DNA from: Tillandsia leiboldiana
Taxonomy: Eukaryota; Streptophyta; Magnoliopsida; Poales; Bromeliaceae
Assembly: GCA_029204045.2 (NCBI GenBank)
Contig: CM055073.1
Location: 23,717,740 to 23,781,739 of the forward strand
Reading direction: 5' to 3'
DNA: 64,000 nucleotides
Shown here: positions 33,853-46,351 of the stretch, in pieces
Layout of the letters: each line of letters starts with the position of its first letter
Numbering within the stretch: the first letter of the stretch is position 1
Notes under the pieces: model-generated
The model's input: the letters and a program-made list of their open reading frames with translations, nothing else
Databases searched by the model: none
What the model was told of the DNA's origin: nothing
Program-made: the position numbers and the translations under genes

Positions 33853-36800
33853 TGTAGAAACTCGAAATATTTTATTTTAATAAATAGAATAAAAGTGAAT
33901 TTTGAGCTGGTTTTGAATTTAAAAGACGTTTGTTGACCTATATGGTCAATCGCCAGTGTGCAAGTCGCACTATGCACTAGGCAAAAAGGCTATTTTCCAA
34001 TCCGGACGTAATCTTGGAAATCCGAGATGACCGTTGTGATCGTCTCGTCGAACTGAGCGAGATTCATATTCTGCACTTTTCGATCTGACGGTCGGATCTT
34101 CCAGAAATCGATGAAGAAGCGGGCAAATTACCGCGACCAATGTAACAGTGGTATGCGCACAGATCACTTAAGTGAATTACTGTGTATGAACAGTAACCTC
34201 CAATTTCGAGACACCGACGGATGCAACGTTGACTGATTCACTGTTCGGAATCCGAACATAGTGATCCAGGTAGTCGATTTGATCGGTTTTGTCATTCTGA
34301 ACGCAATGTCACTGACGAAATCTGCATCTGACGAGCCTAAAGCATCGTAAAGCGTGCCGAACTGTATAATTTACAGTATAAGATGGAATTTAAAAATTAT
34401 AGAGCTAAATTTTAGCGAACCAAAATCGCTACCTGATAGGTTTCGTCGAGCCGGACGTCGTGGCGGTGTCAGATTTTCAGTTTGACAGTCTGGTTGTCTC
34501 GAAAAGTGTGAAATACGGCAGAAAACGTGATAAATTGCACAATGGTCCCTAGATTTCTTGCCTCGGATTGCGTGCCACGGCTTGGAGAGGGACTTGTCTG
34601 TGAAACAAAAGTGCTGTGAGGGTTTGGGATCTGAATACAAGGAAGTAGAGGGGGCAAATTGCAAGTTGCACTATACTATATAAGTGCACATTCCGAACTA
34701 GGGTTTTCCACAAACTCTAAACCCTACTCCTCTAAACCTTGCCCTAGCCGCCTGTCCCAACAGATTTCCCTCCTCTCTGCCGTGCTCCCCGGAGCCTCCC
34801 CGCACCGGCCGCCGCTTCATCGCCGGAGAAGCCCAAGAAACGATCTTGGACTCAGGCCTTGGGTGTTGTTGGAGAAGGAAGCTTCAAGGAGGCCAAGTTG
34901 TTTCAAACCTTCCTGCGAACCCCTCTGTGAGGTCGACACCCAGCCTGGGTGAAGCCGCAGCCGAGCGCCGCCGCGGCCACCACCCTTCTTCTCCAATATC
35001 TCTGGCGAGGTAAGAGGATGGAATTAATTTAATTTAACTGGCTCGGGGGTGGGTCTAAAGTGTTGCTGACGTCGATACGATCTTCTCTGTGAAACCCGAG
35101 CCGCCGCCGTCGACCCTGGTGCCGGCGGAAGCCACGCGTTGCCGGGAAAACGATAATCGGCCGAGCTTCATCACGGGTTCCATCCGGCCGTTAAAACCTT
35201 GATCAAGACCGTTGATCTTGACTTTCTCGGTTACTACAAGCTTCTCACGAAGTTTGGATTGGATCGGATGAAGATCGGCGGAGATCAAGCATGCCCTTGA
35301 ACCGGCCGTTTTTGAACCGCGGCCGTTTCTCGCCGTCCGGCGCCGCCGCAGCCCCGAGCCGCCGTCCAACTACCCAGCAAGCACCGGGGGATCGAGAGGA
35401 TCACTTTTATCCATCTTGCGCCGGCCCAGACCTCGCCGGCCGGAATCCGCCATTAGAGGTGGCCATCTTCACCGAGCTTTGATGACTTCGATCTCCGGCG
35501 ATCGCCGGAGCTCCGTCAAATGGGCGAGCGGCCCAGGTAAGTTCCCTTGGTCTCTGTGAAGCCCCCCATCCATTTGCATGCGGATTCTAACGTGTGGATT
35601 AGCGTAACCGAAGTTGCACCACTTTTGCACCATGTGTTGGCCGAGCTTCCCCTTCCGGCCGCCGCCGCTGCCCCGCACCGCCGGGCACCACCACGGGGGG
35701 CATCGAGGAGTCGAGGGGACTCTTTCGGTCCAAGTTGCTGGGTCTCAAAAGCCTCCGGTTGAATTCCGCCATTAACGGCCACCGAGCTCGGGTGAGGTTG
35801 GCCGCGGGTCGCCGTCGTCGCCTCCCGTCGCCGTTCAAACACCCAGGTAATTTCTAAATCCTGAATGAATGCTTGCTATCCAATTTAGAGAGCCCTGGAG
35901 CTCCCTCTGTAGAGAACCAACTCAAGGTTGGGTGTTGTGTGTGTTGTGGGAGAAGTGCACACCAAGTGTTTGTGGAAATGCCACAAAGAGAAATTAGTTG
36001 GATTTAGGCTTCGATGTAAATATCAAAGTTTCTTAAAAATGTCCCCTGAGCTTGATGCTCACTTCAGATCAAAGTTGGTCTGTGAGGATTAAAGATTGAG
36101 CATTGTGTATGTTGTATGTGAACCTAGGAGTTGGATCTGGTTGATCCATCAATGCAGGGCTGCAAATAGGGAAAGCCCTGTGATTCTTGAGGCATTTTGG
36201 GCATATGGCTCAAGCAGATTTTTAAAAGGCGCTGTGGAAGTTAAGTTGTAGAGTTGTCAAGCTCTAGGTTGGAGTTATGGCCCAAAGACTGTTCGGGGCT
36301 GTTTGCGAAGCCGCGACAGTGTGTCCCTGGCTAATTTGGGGTCACTGGACGCGATGCTCGCGTTAGAAATGGGTTTTGAAGAGCCGGAGAAACAAAAGTG
36401 CTATTTGGCTATGTTAGAGAGGAAAATTATGGCCCGAAGTTTTCCTCGGGTCTCGTGCTTCTCCCAAATGGTGAGCACGAGCTTCGTCTTGTCCTAACAG
36501 ACGCGCTGAAACTTACCGCGCTGTCTTTGGATTTCTGGTTTGGAAGAACGGGTCAAAACAGTGTTCAAATTGGTGTATTTATGCGATTTTAAGGGAAATT
36601 ATGGACTAAGTTACAAATGTAACATGCTGGCTGTCTTTAGACAGTACTTACGCACCCTCTAAGCTTTTTGTTAAAGTTCCGTGGACTCTGGTTGAGCGGA
36701 AATCGGATTCCGTTCCGTAAACCGGCGAAATTGTCGGTTTTACGGTTTTCGGTGCGACTTTCGTGATCCGGATTGGATTTGGGTATGTGTGAGTCATTCC

Positions 36801-38229
36801 TGATCAGTGTTCGTGATTCAGGTCTTTGCAGTCTGACTCCGGCCCCGAGCTTTCTGTTGGAGTCGTTGGATCGGCCTACATTCAGGTGGGTTATCTTCGG
36901 TCCGGGCTTTATCTTTTCGGCCCTCTGTTTGCTTTAGTCCAGTCGGACACCTGTTTTTGGATTAGCCCTGATGATTTTGCATGTTCTTGATTATCCCTGA
37001 TGGTTTATGATTTTGCCTGATAGACCCTGATCTCCTTAGACATAACACATATACCTGCTTGATTGGTCATTAGTTAGATGATAGTTCATTAGCTCCTATT
37101 GGACACATATATCATGTTGGCTCGATCATTGCATAGATTTGCTTTTATTCAGAGATACATATTTCTTGTATTCCAGATTTCATGATATATGATTGATATA
37201 CAGACTGCCTGATATATGATTGATATTTAGACATCTGCATCCCTGTGGGGATTTCCGGCATTTTTGCCGATTACCCGGTCTGTGGACCGTGAGATTTAGC
37301 ATTTTGCATTGTGATGATTGTACACCTGCTGTTCGTTCGCGTACGCCGTGGGATTGATCCCCCACATTGCGTTCTTTACCGGTAAAGGGTCTGCTTGACC
37401 CGTGAGCTCGCCCCTCTTGTTGTATCACTGGGTACGGGGAGCCCCTTGGTTGTACCGATATGAGGAAAACTCTCGGCTGTACCTTTTGGTACGAGGATCC
37501 TCTTGGCTATATCAATGGTACGGGGTTTGCGGTTCAGTTCTGCTAGGTGGAATCCAGGATGATTATGATTGGCTCTGCATAGATATCTTCGCCTGAGGTC
37601 CCCGTGACCAACAGTGGCACCGGTTAGTACTTGTTATTCTTTGTTGATGCATAGCCGATAGTTCGATTTTCAGTATTACTTATCTGCAGTTCCTTATGAT
37701 TGATTACCTGCCTAGTTAGCTTATCTGTGGATTCTGTTGATTATCAGTAGATCTGTTTTATTGTTCAGCTTTACCCTATGATCTTTACTATCCGCAGATT
37801 ATTGTACCCAGTAGGTACGATTAGCTATTTCTCGGCTCGTCGTGCCCACTGGGATACACTCCGGTGTGTCTCACACCCTCGGGTGACTGTTTTTCAGGTC
37901 GTTCGAGTAAAGGGGTGTCGGGACGATCCAGTGAGGCTGTCACGATAGAGCTGTCCCCCTGATGATTGTGGTTGACTCTGATTTATGTTATTTCAGCTTC
38001 TCGATTATTTGGATTATTCCTGTTGACTAGTCATTGTTTAGTTTAGATGTTGATTGATCTCTGATTGATGATTGGATTTGCCTAGCCGTGCATGTATAGG
38101 AGAGACCCTATCCCTGTGGATAGGGGATTTCCTATATGTGTGGCGGTCTGTTACGCCCGTTTTGCAAACTCTGATGTATTCAAAAAAAAAAAAAATTTCA
38201 GACCTGATTTTTAAACTCGGGGCGTGACA
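33853..38229 (+). repeat. 3' LTR (4377 bp)
   Basis: Nearly identical to the 5' LTR. Differences seen: 34134 a for g, 34323 c for t, 35005 t for c, an extra g at about 35146, an extra a at about 36037, 37266 c for t, 37756 t for c, 37797 g for a, and a one-base-shorter A-run at about 38190. Confidence 0.95.
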
Positions 38230-39050
38230 ATAATGAAGTTGACCAAATGCAGGAAATTTTAGAAGATATCCATCGAGGTACGTTTCTGGATGTATCTATT
38301 TCGGATTCATTGGATAACAATGGCCCTAATATCATACACGATGATGAAGTTGACAAATTTGAGAGGTTATTAAGGGATGTACAACGAGAATTATATCCTG
38401 GATGTACAAAATACTCATTACTTTCTTTTTTGATAAGATTGCTCCATATTAAAGTGCTTAATCATTGGAGCATCAAATCTTTTAATATGTTAATTGAACT
38501 TTTGAAGGATGTTCTTCCAAAAGGGGAGATACTTCCATCATCATATTATGAGGCTAGGAAAATATTAAAAGATCTTGGATTGGGATATGAATCAATTCAT
38601 GCATGTAAAAATGATTGTGTTCTATTTTGGAAGGAATTCAAAGACCGAAATGAATGTCCAGAGTGTAAAGAGTCTCGATGGAGAATGAATAGTGGAAAGA
38701 GTAAGCAAATTCCTCAAAAAATATTATGCTATTTTCCTTTAAAACCAAGACTACGAAAATTGTATATGTCGAGAAAGACGGCTTTAGACATGAGATGGCA
38801 TGAGGAAAAACGAGTTGAAGAGGAGAATGTTATGAGACACTCAGCTTACTCTGAAATTTGGAAAGATTTTAATAAAAATTATCGTTGGTTTGCACAGGAT
38901 CCTCGTAATGTAAGACTTGATGTTGCAACTGATGGCTTCAATCCTTTCAACAATATGAGTAACTCATATAGTATGTGGCCTGTTATACTTATACCATATA
39001 ACTTGCCACCTTGGAAATGTATGAAAGAGCCATATTTCATATTGTCCTTA

Positions 39051-41158
39051 TGTCACGCCCCGAGTTTAAAAATCCAGTCTAAATTTTTTTTTTTTTGTTT
39101 AAAATCAGAGTTCGCAAAACCGGGCGTAACAGACCGCCACACATATAGGAAATCCTCTATCCAAGCAGACAGAGTCTCCCCTATACATGCACGGCTAGGC
39201 AAGTACAATATCATACAATCAGAGATTAAGTACAACTAATTAGACTATATGATAATATCCAATCAGTTTAAAGATATACTAAAACATACCAATCCTCAAA
39301 GAAAGTAACTCATCGAGAGTACTGATCGACTAAATATGAAATAGACATAAGTGCTAAGATACCACAACAAACCAAAATACTATCTACGGATCAGATCAGG
39401 ATCACAACAACTCTGGTATATCATCAGGGGGACAGCTCTATCGTGATCGGCTCACCAAAACGTCCCGATATCTCACCACCCAACGGACCTGAAAAACAGT
39501 CACCCAGGGGGTGTGAGATACACCGGAGTGTATCCCAGTGGGCACGACGAGCCGAGAAATAGCTAATCGTACCTACTGGGTACAATAATCTGCGGATAGT
39601 AATAATCAAGGGGTAAGTCTGAAATAACAGGTAAGATCTACTGCTAATCAATAATCCACAGATGAAACTGAATAGGCAGATAATCAAGCACAAGGAAACT
39701 GCAGGTAATAAATGCTGGAATAAATCAGGGTATAGCTATAGTAATCAAGCATACGAAACTGCAGATAAATAATGCTGGAGATCTGGGCAAAACTGAAATA
39801 ATCAAGCATAAGGAATCTGCAGGCAATAAGTGTTGGAAAAATCAGGGTATAGCTATAATAATTAAGCATAAGAAACTGCAGATAAATAATGCTAGAGATC
39901 TGGACAAAACTGAAATAATCAAGCATAAATTGAGAATGATGCGTCAAAAATAGAAATCCAAGTATCCATCATAAGCCATTATTGGTCTCACAGAACCTCA
40001 GGCAATACCACCGATCCGCACCCCATCCGCTGACAATAACCCGGCACTCACAGATGCAATCGGGCTCACGGGTCCAATCTCCAGACCACTTTACCGGTAA
40101 AGAACACAACGACCGTGGCCAAACCGTCAGTGTACGTGAAGTACAACAGTGCGTGGTAAATCATAATGCTCAATCTCACGGTCTAGTGACCGGGTAGTCG
40201 GCAAACCTGCCGAGATCCCCTCAGGGAAGCAACTATCTGTCTGTATATCAATCATGGGTCGATCATGCATATATGAATATATAAGCCAGTATCTCTGGAT
40301 ATAAATGCAGTATAACAAAGGGGCATATATGATAGAAATCAACAGGCGTGATCAGACCCTGAAAATCTACTGTACTGGGATATAAAACTGACGAGCATGT
40401 ATACAGGATATATCTAATAAGATCAATGTCTATCAGGAAAGATCATATGGCATATAGGCAAAATCATCAGGACTAAATCAAGAATCAGCAACATCATCAG
40501 GACTAAATCAAGAACATAAAGCAAGTATCCTAAGTGACAGGAAATATCAGGCATAATCAGAATCGTGACATCTATGTACCAAGATATAAAAGCTGACAAC
40601 CAGGTGTACATGATATGTCTAAAGAAATCAATGTCTGTCAAGATAGGTCATATGACATATAGATAAAATCAGCAGGGCTAATAAAAAATAGGTGTCCGAC
40701 TGGACTAAAGCAACCAGAGGGCCGAAAAGATAAAGCCCAGACCGAAGATAACCCACCTGGATGTAGGCAGATCCTCGAACTCCCGCACAGCTACTGGGAG
40801 GCTGGTGCTGAACAACTGGGCCCTGAATAAGAAGCTATAATCAGCAATAGACTCACACAACCCATCCCGACGATACAACAGTAACGCAACGCTAAAACGG
40901 GGCAATATTGCCGATTTACCGAACAAAATCCGATTCCCGATCAACGAGAGCCCACAGGACTCTAACAAAATGCCCAGCAAGTGTGAAGACACTGTCTGAA
41001 GGCAGCTAGCGGGTTCAATTAACACTTTGGTCCATAATATACTTTAATTTGCATAAAAACATTGAGTTAATCCACTGTTTCGACTCGTTCTTGCAATCCG
41101 GGGGTCCAAAAATGACGCCGTAACTTTTAGCGTGTTTGTTTCGACAAGACGGAGCCCG
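39051..41158 (-). mobile_element. Truncated inverted giant LTR inside CACTA transposase
   Basis: Begins TGTCACGCCCCGAG at 39051, the inverted 3' terminus of the L2 family. It then runs through the conserved blocks in inverse order (gggcacgacgagccgagaaa near 39540, aaagcccagaccgaagataa near 40733, gacaagacggagcccgtgct near 41143), where transposase coding resumes. The 5' half of the LTR and any second end are missing, and no target duplication is found. About 300 codons of transposase have gone too, so insertion was followed by deletion, or the fragment entered during repair. Confidence 0.85.
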
Positions 41159-44100
41159 TGCTCCTGATGGCTATGCAGCAAATATTTCAAGATGTGTGAA
41201 TACGAAGGAAAGTAAAATAACGGGCCTAAAGAGTCATGATTGTCACATTGTTTTGCAACGTCTGCTTCACATCGGCATGCGTGGTTTTCTAAATAAAGAT
41301 ATATTTAGTGCTTTAAGTGAGCTGGCAATTTTTTTTTGAGAATTGTGTTCAAAAACATTGAAGATAGATGTCCTAGATCAATTAAAAAAGAAGATTGTTA
41401 TTGTACTTTGTAAATTGGAAATGATCTTTCCGCCAGCTTTTTTTGATGTTATGGTCCATTTAGCAATTCACTGACCACGCGAGGCTCGACTTGGAGGACC
41501 TGTGCAATATAGATGGATGTATCCAATTGAAAGATATCTTGGTAGTCTCAAAGATACTGTAAGCAATAAAGCCCGACCAGAAGGTTCAAGTGCAGAGGCT
41601 TATATTGTGAATGAGTGTTTAACCTTTTGCTCAATGTATCTCCAAGGTATTGAGACCAGATTTAATCGAAAGGAAAGGAATTATGATGGAGACGAGGAAC
41701 CTAGTGGAAATTTTTCCATTTTTTCACACAAAGTTCGTACTTTTGGGAATTCAACTTATAGGACACTAACACAAGAGGAATTCAATTTGGTCTGTTGGTA
41801 TGTTTTGAATAACTGTGAAGAAGTTAAACAATATCTAATGTAAGATATTCTTTCCTTCAGCTTAATTTTCTTTTCTTTCTCGTAGATTTTAAAGCTTGTT
41901 ATATCTTAATTTTTTAAATATTTTTAGTGAACATGAGGATCAGCTTTTGGCAGAAAGTCCCAATGATATAACATCAAGGCAAAGGGATCAATTCCCATTG
42001 TGGTTTGAAAAAAAGGTAAAAGTCATACTTAGTTAACTAAACCTAATTTAGTTAAAATTTTCTTTTTTTAACTCTCACTTTTAATGTTTAAATTTTTTAT
42101 AGATGAAACAAATGCGAAGTGAAGGATCAATAAAGGTTACTGATGATTTATATTCACTTGCGTTGGGTCCTGACATTCGCGCAACTGTATATTCAGGATG
42201 CAATGTCAATAGTGTTAAGTTTCTAACGAAAGAGCGGGATTGTCGTCGGTCAACACAAAATAGTAGAGTTTGTGTAGGAGTACATAAAGACAAAATAATC
42301 AATTTCTATGGTTTTTTAACTCATATAATTGAATTGAGATATATTAAGAATCGTCGAGCAGTTCTGTTCAAGTGTGATTGGTATGATCTTGAGCGAAACA
42401 AACCAATCCAAATTGATGAAAATTTTACAAGTATAAACATTAGCAAATTGTGGTACGAGAGTGATTCATATGTGCTTGCAAATCAAGTTACTCAAGTATA
42501 TTATGTTCCTGACACAAAATTAGGTGGCGATTGGCGAGTTGTCCAAAAGGCATTGCATAGGCACTTATTCGATCCGGCTCTCTTGAATTCTCATGATAAT
42601 AAAATTTTTAATGATGATGTGGTTATTGAAAATGATGCATATCAACAAGATCAATGCGAAAGTGTATCTCTTCCAAATGAGTTTCATGAAATTGGTTCCT
42701 TGTATAGAAAGATATTGCTCCAGAAATTATTGATGACAGTAGCGAGAACTTCATTCATGGTATTGATGATGGTATTTGTGAGGGTAGTGATGATGATGAC
42801 GACAGTCATAATGATAAAGATAATGGTGATGACCTTGAAGCGGATACAGACACTAACAGTTATAGTAATTGATGATATTTTCGAACACAATTTCTTTCTT
42901 TCATTTTGCAATCTTTATTTCCGCAGGTATTTATATAAAACTCATATGTTATATTCTCACATATTGTATGCACTAATATTTTTTATAGTCTTATAGATGT
43001 TAACTATAACTCTTGATTGCAGATAACAAATGGCACCTGGACGACAGCTACGTACACGGCGTGCATCGACTGAATTAGTATTGTCAAATGATATGTCGTC
43101 AATCCCGACTGATCCTCCTACACCTTGTACTCCCGCGAGTGATGCAGGTATAATTTTCATATATATATATCAATATAGTTTGAAAATACTAACATCATAT
43201 TCATCCTTATCTTCAAAGCTTTTATTTTATTATTAATTGATATATATTAATTAATTGGTTTTTTATGAAGGCTCCACAACAACTAGAAAGGTTCGTGGTC
43301 AAAATAGAGGATTAGAGTTAGAAAGACTTATTCGCAAAACTGGAAAATTGAAACTACTAATTCCAGAAGAAGAGAATAGGCCAGTTGGTGATGACAGTTG
43401 CAAATTATCTAGAGAGATTGGATAGTTGTTAGACAATTCGCACCAATAAGAGTATCAGGTTGGCATGAAATAGCGGATGTCGACAAACTAGCACTTTATG
43501 AGCGTATTTTGGTAAACGCCTTCTAACTATTATATTTTGTTATGTTATTTGATATTATTTTGAAGATTTAGAATTAATATTTAAAGTTTTATGCAGGCGA
43601 AATTTGATTTGGAATGGGCTAAAAAAAATGTTAGAGATTGTGTGGAGGAAATGATGAGTTTTCGGTATAAAGATTTTCGCTCTCGATGCCACTTATATTA
43701 TAAGAAATTAGGAGGTGAAGTTGCTAGACAATATCCTCATAAGGATTTTGTTAATAGACTCGATGATTGGCTTTGGTTATGTGATCACTTTGATTCAGAA
43801 GCCTTTCAGGTAATACTTAATTTTATTTTTTTAATTTTATGGTGAACCATAAATACTCAATTATTATAAGTAGATTACTATGCAAAAAATTATTTGTATC
43901 TCTTTTAAAAATATAATTATTACACTTCTTAATAAATGGATGCTAAAGATCGTTTCTTATTTTTTCTTTAGAGGCGTTCAACGGCCAACTCCAATAACCG
44001 AGGAAAATTACCATATATTCATCGTGCGGGTACTAGGACATTTGTGGCTACTCGACATAAATTTGTATATTTTACAATTTTTAAGATAAGCCAATTTAGT

Positions 44101-44439
44101 TTTCATGAATTGTACTGATGTATTATATATATTATAATGCAGCAATGTGGTGAGATTGCCTTATTCAAGGGATGTTATCATAATGGAAAATGATGGGCCA
44201 ACGATGAGGCTAAGAAAAGATATGTTAGTTCTTACCGATGTTAACTATATGTTTATAATTTTTATGTAAAAACTATAGTCAAGATTTTTTTATATTCATA
44301 TGTTTTAGATTAAATGTCTATATTATGCATTCTAATTATAGGAAAGTATGGTGAATATGCAATCACAAACTCCTGATGAGAATGAAGTTCCTATTAGTGA
44401 GCAAGAAATTTCACTACAACAAAGTTAACATTTAACGAA

Positions 44440-44835
44440 AGGAAAAGTCGTCGTTACTGCTCTATTTTTCGTCGTTAAAAATAAATAACGTCGGAATAAA
44501 ATCTCGTCGTCACCCGTCGTTATAGCTTTCCATACTAAAAGAATTAACGACGGTTTAGAAAAACCGGTCGTTATATATTTTAACGACGGAGAAATCTCCG
44601 GTCGTTAATCACTATTCATTAGTGACCATAAGTTTGTAAATTTAACGACCAATATTTTTATCGCTAATAATTAGATTATTATGAAATAATATAACAATAA
44701 CGACTAAAATTATCGTCGCTAAAAGTTAACGTTTAGAAAAAGGGTATAATAATAACGATCAGTATTTTGGTCGCTAAAAAATGAACGTTTTGAAAAAGGT
44801 ATAATAATAACGACCAGTATTTTGGTCGCTACTAA
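44440..44835. repeat. Subterminal repeats of inner CACTA, left
   Basis: Copies of aacgac(g)/(c)gtcgtt in both orientations about every 20-40 bp, for example 44448, 44471, 44508, 44549, 44583. Confidence 0.8.
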
Positions 44836-45139
44836 ATGTATAATAATACAACATATATATTACCATTAAATCATATATCAACAAATATAATAGAAAAGAT
44901 ATTACATTCAATTAAAAATGCATTCACATACACACCAATTTTTCAAAATAATTATAAAAAGTATTGTCATCAAACATGCAACCATCGTTAATTTCAAGTC
45001 TACATATAAAGTTGCCAAAATCCTTACTAAATTAAAAGTAACCACTCCAAAATAAACTTAAATGACGACTGAAAAAGAAAATTAAAAGTTGCCATATATG
45101 TTCCATTGTGCTTCGAAACAAAAATATAAAAAAAATTAA

Positions 45140-46195
45140 TTAAAAATTTAGTCTGTTGGCTTCAAGACGATCCTCTTTGCCCAAATATGTACATCTTCAG
45201 TTATCTGCAAAAGACCAAAGTAAATATTACTACAACATTACTAGAATAATATAAGAAATATGTGAAACTTCTTGAAATTAAAAATAATATTTTAGGAAAA
45301 TTAAATGAAGATATGCTTTTGGAGAATTACTATTAACAATATTAAGATTGTGTTTCTTACTCTTTAGATCGAGTCGGTGGTGGAGGAGAATTGAATTGTT
45401 GTAGCATTTCCTTAATTGCTCGAAGTTCTACCTCCATTCATTCATATGTTCCAAAGTTTCATCACGATATGCTTCCATTTGCTTATTTTGAAATTTACCC
45501 TACAAATACAATCATATTTTGTTAAATTTTCCTCAAAATATGATATTGGAAAATAAAAACAACAAATACAATCAACTCAAATTTAAATTCATGTTATAAA
45601 ATATTACCGTCACCGCTGCCCACATGTGATTTTTATTATCTTCTTCAATTTCCTTCCATGAATGTGCTTGAAGAGGACAAATATTGCGACCATGCACAAT
45701 TTTATCTAAGTGTCTCGAGAAAACTTTATGATTTTTTCCGGTGGCACGGTTGTTGTAGAATATTATCTCCAACTTTTCACCATTTTTTAATTTTGTAATT
45801 TTTTTGCACTTGTTTTTCCCTCGCAGTTTCCTTTTCTTTGGAGAAGTCACCATATCTAAAAATATCATACAAAAATCATATAAAAGTGCTTAAATATACA
45901 AATTATATAACATTTTTTTAGAAATAAAAGTATGAAATAAGATAAATATGTCCAAATATAAAGAAATTTTACCACTCTCTCTTATTTCTTCGACACTTTG
46001 GATATCACGTAGCAAAGAGGAATCATTTGGTGGTTCTGTTGGAGTATCATTTACCGATGTACTACTGTTGATAGCACCTATTAAAGCATCCCGTGATGAC
46101 AATCTAAGAAAATGTCGTAATCCTTGTCCCCGACCCTTCCCTAATGAACCTGGTGGTACGAAGAGTTGCTTTTCAGATGTAGAAGTGATCATGTA
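45140..46195 (-). pseudogene. TNPA-like gene of inner CACTA
   Basis: Minus-strand exons: 46192 down to about 45965 (EKQLFVPPGSLGKGRGQGLR, LSSRDALIGAI), 45868 down to about 45610 (KRKLRGKNKCKKITKLKNGE, GKNHKVFSRHLDKIVHGRNI, SWKEIEEDNKNHMWAAV), about 45505-45360 (NKQMEAYRDETLEHM, then IKEMLQQFNSPPPPTRSK) and about 45208-45145 (ITEDVHIWAKRIVLKPTD, stop). The W-K-x-I/V and acidic-linker wording is that of plant En/Spm second-gene products. The third exon has a stop just after EHMNEWR. It is adjacent to the LTR insertion at 46352. Confidence 0.65.
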
Positions 46196-46351
46196 ACTTC
46201 GATGCTTGCATTTTTCGCCTATAAAATTTAATCAAATAGATGTAATATTTAACAAATTATATTTTATGAAAAATAAATGTGGTACCAAATATTATAAACA
46301 AACTAAGTAATAACAAACAGTAGCAAGAAATGCACAAACTTGATAAATTAG

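Larger units (their letters stand above)
28575..38229 (+). mobile_element. Young non-autonomous LTR retroelement with giant LTRs (family L2)
   Basis: Complete element with TSD ataat (28570-28574 and 38230-38234), two LTRs of 4376 and 4377 bp and only 902 bp between them. By eye the LTRs differ at about six bases and three small indels, so insertion is very recent. A primer-binding site for initiator tRNA-Met and a gypsy-type polypurine region are intact, but there is no gag or pol frame. It fits the description of a large retrotransposon derivative (LARD-like) depending on proteins supplied in trans; the signals are Tekay/Del-like. It splits the CACTA transposase gene between codons. Confidence 0.95.
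28272..42871 (+). pseudogene. TNPD-type CACTA transposase, interrupted
   Basis: Coding pieces: 28272-28574 (transposase-associated domain; WINLNNRFSKQYMDGVDAFI and the KIRCPCWYC cysteine cluster), 38235-39050 (tnp2/Transposase_21 domain; HACKNDCVLFWKEF, CPECKESRW, DPRNVRLDVATDGFNPF), 41160-41842 (DUF4218-like; SHDCHIVLQRLLHIGMRGF, YRWMYPIERYLGSLK), about 41930-42016, and 42103-42560 (DUF4216-like; FKCDWYDLERNKP) with an acidic tail. The first two rejoin exactly in frame across the LTR element. About 300 residues, including the rest of the catalytic region, are missing between 39050 and 41160 and replaced by an LTR piece. Further damage: a frameshift in the T-run at 41331-41338, a TGA at about 41471 and a frame change near 42710. 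The product would cut and join the element ends; this copy is dead. Confidence 0.85.
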
